In this document: one piece after another, positions 23,244-26,631 of the stretch
Position numbering within the stretch: position 1 is the stretch's first letter
How the letters are laid out: each line of letters opens with the position of its first letter
NCBI GenBank assembly: GCA_903856555.1
Contig: CAIOCC010000232.1
Span: forward strand, 1 to 26,631
Source of the DNA: an uncultured Bacteroidota bacterium
GTDB taxonomy: Bacteria > Bacteroidota > Bacteroidia > UBA7662
Direction of reading: 5' to 3'
DNA: 26,631 nucleotides
Translations under genes and position numbers: made by a program
The notes under the pieces: generated by a model
Seen by the model: only the letters and a program-made list of their open reading frames with translations
Told to the model about the DNA's origin: nothing
The model's database searches: none

Positions 23244-24467
23244 TTGACCAACAAAATCCTTAACGATCCCCTGTACGGCTTTATACGACTGGAGTCCAAG
23301 CTGATACTGCGCCTGATAGATCATCCCCTCTTCCAGCGGCTTCGCTATATCCGTCAATTGGGCATGACCTACCTGGTTTATCCAGGAGCCACCCATTCGC
23401 GGCTGGCCCATGCCCTCGGTGCCATGCACTTGATGCAAGAGGCCTTGGATGTATTGGCCCACAAGGGTTACAGCCTCAGCCCCGATGACCGTAGCGCCTG
23501 CCTGATGGCCATCCTCCTGCACGATCTGGGCCATGCCCCCTTCTCGCATGCCCTGGAAGGCTTCCTCGTTCAGGACATGCCGCACGAAGATATTTCCTTG
23601 CTGATGATGCAGGATTTGAACCGATGGTGCGATGGCGAATTGGAAACCACCTTGGATGTTTTTAGGGGAACCCATGAATTGCCTTTTTTGCACGAATTGG
23701 TTTCATCCCAATTGGACATGGATCGCTTGGATTATCTCAACAGGGATAGCTTTTTCACGGGTGTCACCGAGGGTATCATTGGGGTCGATCGCATCTTGCA
23801 AATGCTGGATGTGCACCAGGGACGCTTGGTGGTCGAGCGGAAAGGCATCTACAGCATCGAAAAATACCTGATGGCCCGTTACCTCATGTATTGGCAGGTT
23901 TATCTGCACAAAACAGTCTTGTCGGCGGAATACCTGATGGGGCATATCATGAACCGAGCCCGTCGTGTCCTCGAGCAGGGCCTGGACCTCTTTGTTTCCC
24001 CGGATTTGGGCCTTTTTCTAAGACAACCCGTTCGTGGCGACGAATTTAGAAGCAACCCCGATCTGCGGGAAGCCTATGCCCGCTTGGATGATTCCGAAAT
24101 CATGGTCCATGTCAAGACCTGGGCCCGGCATTCCGAACCCATCCTGGAGCACCTAAGCCAACAATTAATGACTCGCCGATTGGCCGCCGTCGACTGGTCC
24201 TCCGAACCCGTTTCTACGGACACGGTCCAAGGCTTGGCCCAGGAAGAGGCTCATCGCTTGGGCTTGGGAGTGGAGGCCCTGCCCTACCTGGCCCATTGCC
24301 GGCCGGTCCGCAAAGCCGTGTATTCAGGAGCGGAGTCCCCCATCTTGATCAAAGATCGGCAAGGTGTGGTTAGTCCCTTGGACGCCCTTTCGGACCATAT
24401 TCAGGTGGTGGATTTGCATAGCAAGCACGAGCGATATGCCCTCTACCGCCCCAAAAACCGCCCTTAG
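23244..24467 (+). CDS. HD-domain phosphohydrolase (SAMHD1/dGTPase-like)
   Basis: This 407-residue protein belongs to the HD superfamily of deoxynucleotide triphosphohydrolase-like enzymes. The N-terminus is DPLYGFIRLESKLILRLIDHP with FQRLRYIRQLGMTYLVYPGA. His51 and His56 (THSRLAHALG) precede the metal-binding LLHDLGHAPFSH with His93, Asp94 and His97, and DMDRLDYLNRDSFFTG follows. The architecture resembles SAMHD1, but the substrate is unproven. No ATG fits: an in-frame stop lies at 23229-23231, so TTG 23244 is the best start and gives the expected short N-terminus. It lies 63 bases upstream of lpxD, a linkage I recall from other Bacteroidota. Confidence 0.88.
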   Translation: MTNKILNDPLYGFIRLESKLILRLIDHPLFQRLRYIRQLGMTYLVYPGATHSRLAHALGAMHLMQEALDVLAHKGYSLSPDDRSACLMAILLHDLGHAPFSHALEGFLVQDMPHEDISLLMMQDLNRWCDGELETTLDVFRGTHELPFLHELVSSQLDMDRLDYLNRDSFFTGVTEGIIGVDRILQMLDVHQGRLVVERKGIYSIEKYLMARYLMYWQVYLHKTVLSAEYLMGHIMNRARRVLEQGLDLFVSPDLGLFLRQPVRGDEFRSNPDLREAYARLDDSEIMVHVKTWARHSEPILEHLSQQLMTRRLAAVDWSSEPVSTDTVQGLAQEEAHRLGLGVEALPYLAHCRPVRKAVYSGAESPILIKDRQGVVSPLDALSDHIQVVDLHSKHERYALYRPKNRP

Positions 24468-24530
24468 GCAAATATTAGGGCCTAACTTGAAGCCTCATCC
24501 ACCAAAATGGTGGATATTTGCGCAATATTC

Positions 24531-25595
24531 ATGAAGTTAAGCTGCCAAGAGCTCACCACCCTTGTTCAGGGCGTACTGCAAGGCGACCCCCATCGAAGCA
24601 TTCTGGGTCCAGCCAAAATAGAAGAGGCAGGGCCCAACGAGGTTACTTTTTTGGCCAACCCCAAATACCTTCCGTTTGTGGATCGCTGCCGTGCGGGCCT
24701 GCTTTTGGTGGAATCAAACCAAGAGCTCCCTTCTCTGGACTCCACCTCCATCTTGAGGGTGGCGGATCCCTACCGAGCCTTTGGACTCATCCTGCAGGCC
24801 TTTGAACAACAGCGCCTTTACAGCCCTGGTCTCCACCCCCAGAGCTGGGTAGACCCCGAAGCGGTCTTGGGCGAAGGCGTAGGAGTCGGTGCGTTCGCGA
24901 CGGTGGGATCTGGAGCGGTTATAGGAAATGGCACTCGTATCGCGGCCCATGTCTATGTGGGACCCCGGGTCAAAATTGGACGGGACTGCATTCTTCATCC
25001 AGGGGTTCGCCTCATGGATGACTGCGAAATTGGCGATCGATGTGTCCTGTACGCCAATGCAGTGGTGGGTTCGGATGGGTTCGGTTATGCCCCCAATGCG
25101 CAGCAGGTTTATTCCAAGATACCCCAAGTGGGCCGCGTTGTTTTGGGAAACGACGTTGAAGTCGGAGCTCATGCCACCATTGACCGCGCCACCATGGGGG
25201 CCACCCTTGTTGGAGACGGCGTCAAAATTGACAATTTGGTTCATTTGGCCCACAATGTAGAAATAGGCGAACACACCGTCATCGCAGCTCAAACCGGCAT
25301 CTCGGGTAGCACCCGGGTGGGTGCCCGCTGTGTCTTTGGCGGTCAGGTAGGTGTTGCAGGCCACCTAACAGTGGCCGAAGGCAGCCAGGTCGGTGGTCAA
25401 ACGGGGGTGACCCGCTCCATTGACGAAGTGAACCGCAAATGGAACGGCACCCCGTTGATGCCCTACATGGACAACCAGCGTTCCAATGCCGTCTTTCGTC
25501 GTCTGCCCGATATGGAAACGGACCTACGCCACCAAATAGCTGTTCTCCAAAAAGAATTGGAGGAACTCAAGGCCCAAAGAACAACCCCATCCTAA
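24531..25595 (+). CDS. lpxD: UDP-3-O-acylglucosamine N-acyltransferase LpxD
   Basis: This 354-residue enzyme adds the N-linked 3-hydroxyacyl chain to UDP-3-O-acyl-glucosamine in lipid A synthesis. The N-terminal uridine-binding domain (about residues 1-100) contains TFLANPKYLPFV. The left-handed beta-helix of hexapeptide repeats follows (about 105-305; for example GVGAFATVGSGAVIG). The catalytic His241 lies in LVHLAHNVEIG, and SDGFGYAPN is a typical LpxD loop. The C-terminal helix is Glu/Leu-rich. An in-frame ATG at 24507 adds eight residues; ATG 24531 is preferred because it gives the usual MKLSCQEL start. It ends 35 bases before lpxC/fabZ. Confidence 0.97.
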   Translation: MKLSCQELTTLVQGVLQGDPHRSILGPAKIEEAGPNEVTFLANPKYLPFVDRCRAGLLLVESNQELPSLDSTSILRVADPYRAFGLILQAFEQQRLYSPGLHPQSWVDPEAVLGEGVGVGAFATVGSGAVIGNGTRIAAHVYVGPRVKIGRDCILHPGVRLMDDCEIGDRCVLYANAVVGSDGFGYAPNAQQVYSKIPQVGRVVLGNDVEVGAHATIDRATMGATLVGDGVKIDNLVHLAHNVEIGEHTVIAAQTGISGSTRVGARCVFGGQVGVAGHLTVAEGSQVGGQTGVTRSIDEVNRKWNGTPLMPYMDNQRSNAVFRRLPDMETDLRHQIAVLQKELEELKAQRTTPS

Positions 25596-25630
25596 GTCAT
25601 CAAATCTTTTTTTTAAACCTAGATCACCCC

Positions 25631-26631
25631 ATGCCCTCAATGGATTACCAAAAAACCCTGGCCCAACCTGTTGTGATGGAAGGCGTAGGCCTTCACAGCG
25701 GAGCCCCGGTTCTCATCAAATTTTGTCCCGCCCCCGAGGACACAGGTTTTGTTTTTCGTCGCACCGATCTTCTACCCGTTGTTGATATACCGGCCTTGGC
25801 TGAGTATGTCGTCGAAACCAGTCGTGGAACCACCCTGGGCCTCGGCGATGTCCGTGTACTCACCGTAGAGCATGTTCTTTCGGCTTTGACAGCGTCGGAC
25901 TTGGACAATGTTATCATTGAACTGGATTCTCCTGAGCTACCCATCGGTGATGGAAGTGCCCGCCCTTTTATGGATGCGATTGGGAAGGCCGGTCTTCAAA
26001 ATCAAACCAAAGCCCGCACCTACCTGGAGTTAAAAGAACACTTCGCATTCAAGGACTCCGACAAGGGCAGCGAAATTACCCTTTTGCCGGATTCGCATTA
26101 TCGTTTGTCGGTCATGATTGATTTTGACTCCAAGGCCTTGGGGCGGCAACATGCGCGGTTGGATGATCTTCGCGATTTTGACAAAGAAATTGCCTCCTGC
26201 CGGACCTTTTGTTTCCTGCACGAGCTCGAAGAAATGCATCGCCAAAATCTTATACAGGGCGGGGATCTTAACAATGCCTTGGTCTTTATCGAAAACCCGG
26301 TCGCCGATGATCAATGGGAATCCCTCAAAGGCTTGTTTGGGCATCCAGACCTTCAGCTTCAATCGGCAGGTGTTTTGAACCACAAGGATTTGTACTTTGA
26401 TAATGAACCCGCCAGGCACAAATTGTTGGACATGGTGGGAGATCTCACATTGATCGGCCAGAGAATCAAAGGCCATATTGTGGCTCACAAACCCGGACAC
26501 CAATCCAACGTCGCCTTTGTCCTGGCCCTAAGGGAACATATCAAGCGTTCTCCCAAATCCCTTGTCAGTCCATCGGGAGACAAGCCCAAGGTGGTCTTTG
26601 ATACCAACCAAATCATGCAGTTTTTGCCCCA
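25631..26631 (+). CDS. lpxC/fabZ: Bifunctional LpxC deacetylase / FabZ dehydratase, 3' truncated by window edge
   Basis: 333 complete codons are present and the frame is open to the last base. The LpxC part deacetylates UDP-3-O-acyl-GlcNAc, the committed step of lipid A synthesis. Its zinc ligands are His81 (TVEHVLSAL), His263 and Asp267 (RHKLLDMVGD), and GVGLHSG at the start and VLNHKDLYFDN near residue 250 are diagnostic. After residue 318 or so, KVVFDTNQIMQFLP is the beginning of a FabZ 3-hydroxyacyl-ACP dehydratase domain, so this is the LpxC-FabZ fusion typical of Bacteroidota. The rest of the FabZ domain lies beyond the window. It is co-directional with lpxD, 35 bases away. Confidence 0.96.
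   Translation, partial: MPSMDYQKTLAQPVVMEGVGLHSGAPVLIKFCPAPEDTGFVFRRTDLLPVVDIPALAEYVVETSRGTTLGLGDVRVLTVEHVLSALTASDLDNVIIELDSPELPIGDGSARPFMDAIGKAGLQNQTKARTYLELKEHFAFKDSDKGSEITLLPDSHYRLSVMIDFDSKALGRQHARLDDLRDFDKEIASCRTFCFLHELEEMHRQNLIQGGDLNNALVFIENPVADDQWESLKGLFGHPDLQLQSAGVLNHKDLYFDNEPARHKLLDMVGDLTLIGQRIKGHIVAHKPGHQSNVAFVLALREHIKRSPKSLVSPSGDKPKVVFDTNQIMQFLP

Noticed and set aside
24465..24489. TTAGGGCCTAA-type short repeat between the HD gene and lpxD
   Set aside because: Arms of five bases with a 1-base centre cannot form a usable RNA hairpin and no T-run follows, so it is not called a terminator.
24513..24520. GATATTTG as an lpxD promoter
   Set aside because: One mismatch to TAnnTTTG and it would place the transcription start within a few bases of the lpxD ATG, making a nearly leaderless message. 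Co-transcription with the upstream HD gene is simpler.

Overview
This window looks like core chromosome of a Bacteroidota bacterium, probably one that glides or at least carries a type IX secretion system (T9SS). The evidence is gldB, gldD, gldE and a porX-type response regulator with a PglZ domain, the mutY-ssb-gldE-gldD and nadE-gldB gene orders, an lpxC/fabZ fusion, a solitary HU gene ahead of an RNase G gene, and promoter elements of the Bacteroidota type (-7 TAnnTTTG) instead of sigma-70 boxes. Base composition is close to half G+C and even by eye. I see no sign of recent transfer, IS element, CRISPR array, tRNA or rRNA. I cannot name a genus.

Layout. Bases 1-1197 hold the 3' part of htpG. 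At 1352-8678 a long plus-strand run holds purH, then the cell-elongation cluster mreB-mreC-mreD-mrdA(PBP2)-rodA, then a 54-residue one-helix membrane protein. At 8680-14330 a minus-strand run, read mutY -> ssb -> gldE -> gldD -> recG, combines DNA repair with gliding/T9SS genes. At 14404-17298 a plus-strand run holds an HU protein, a membrane-anchored TPR protein, a 29-residue very basic protein of the Cox24/AURKAIP1 (mS38) type, and RNase G preceded by two hairpins. nadE (minus) and gldB (plus) diverge around 19018-19117. A minus run read porX -> udk -> trkA/ktrA follows. From 23244 to the end there is a plus run: HD-domain phosphohydrolase, lpxD and the start of bifunctional lpxC/fabZ, which is cut by the window edge.

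How the genes work together. The mre/PBP2/RodA set is the wall-elongation machine. lpxD and lpxC/fabZ make lipid A precursors and supply hydroxyacyl/fatty-acyl chains. GldB, GldD, GldE and PorX belong to gliding/T9SS and its control. PurH, NadE, uridine kinase and the HD phosphohydrolase are nucleotide and cofactor metabolism. The remainder is DNA/RNA housekeeping: MutY, SSB, RecG, HU and RNase G.

No stretch over 300 bases lacks a gene; the largest gap is 154 bases, before purH. I found no clearly new multi-gene system. The most unusual items are the two very small genes (15563-15652 and 8514-8678), the double hairpin ahead of RNase G, the palindromic divergent promoter between nadE and gldB, and three tail-to-tail gene junctions too tight to hold terminators.
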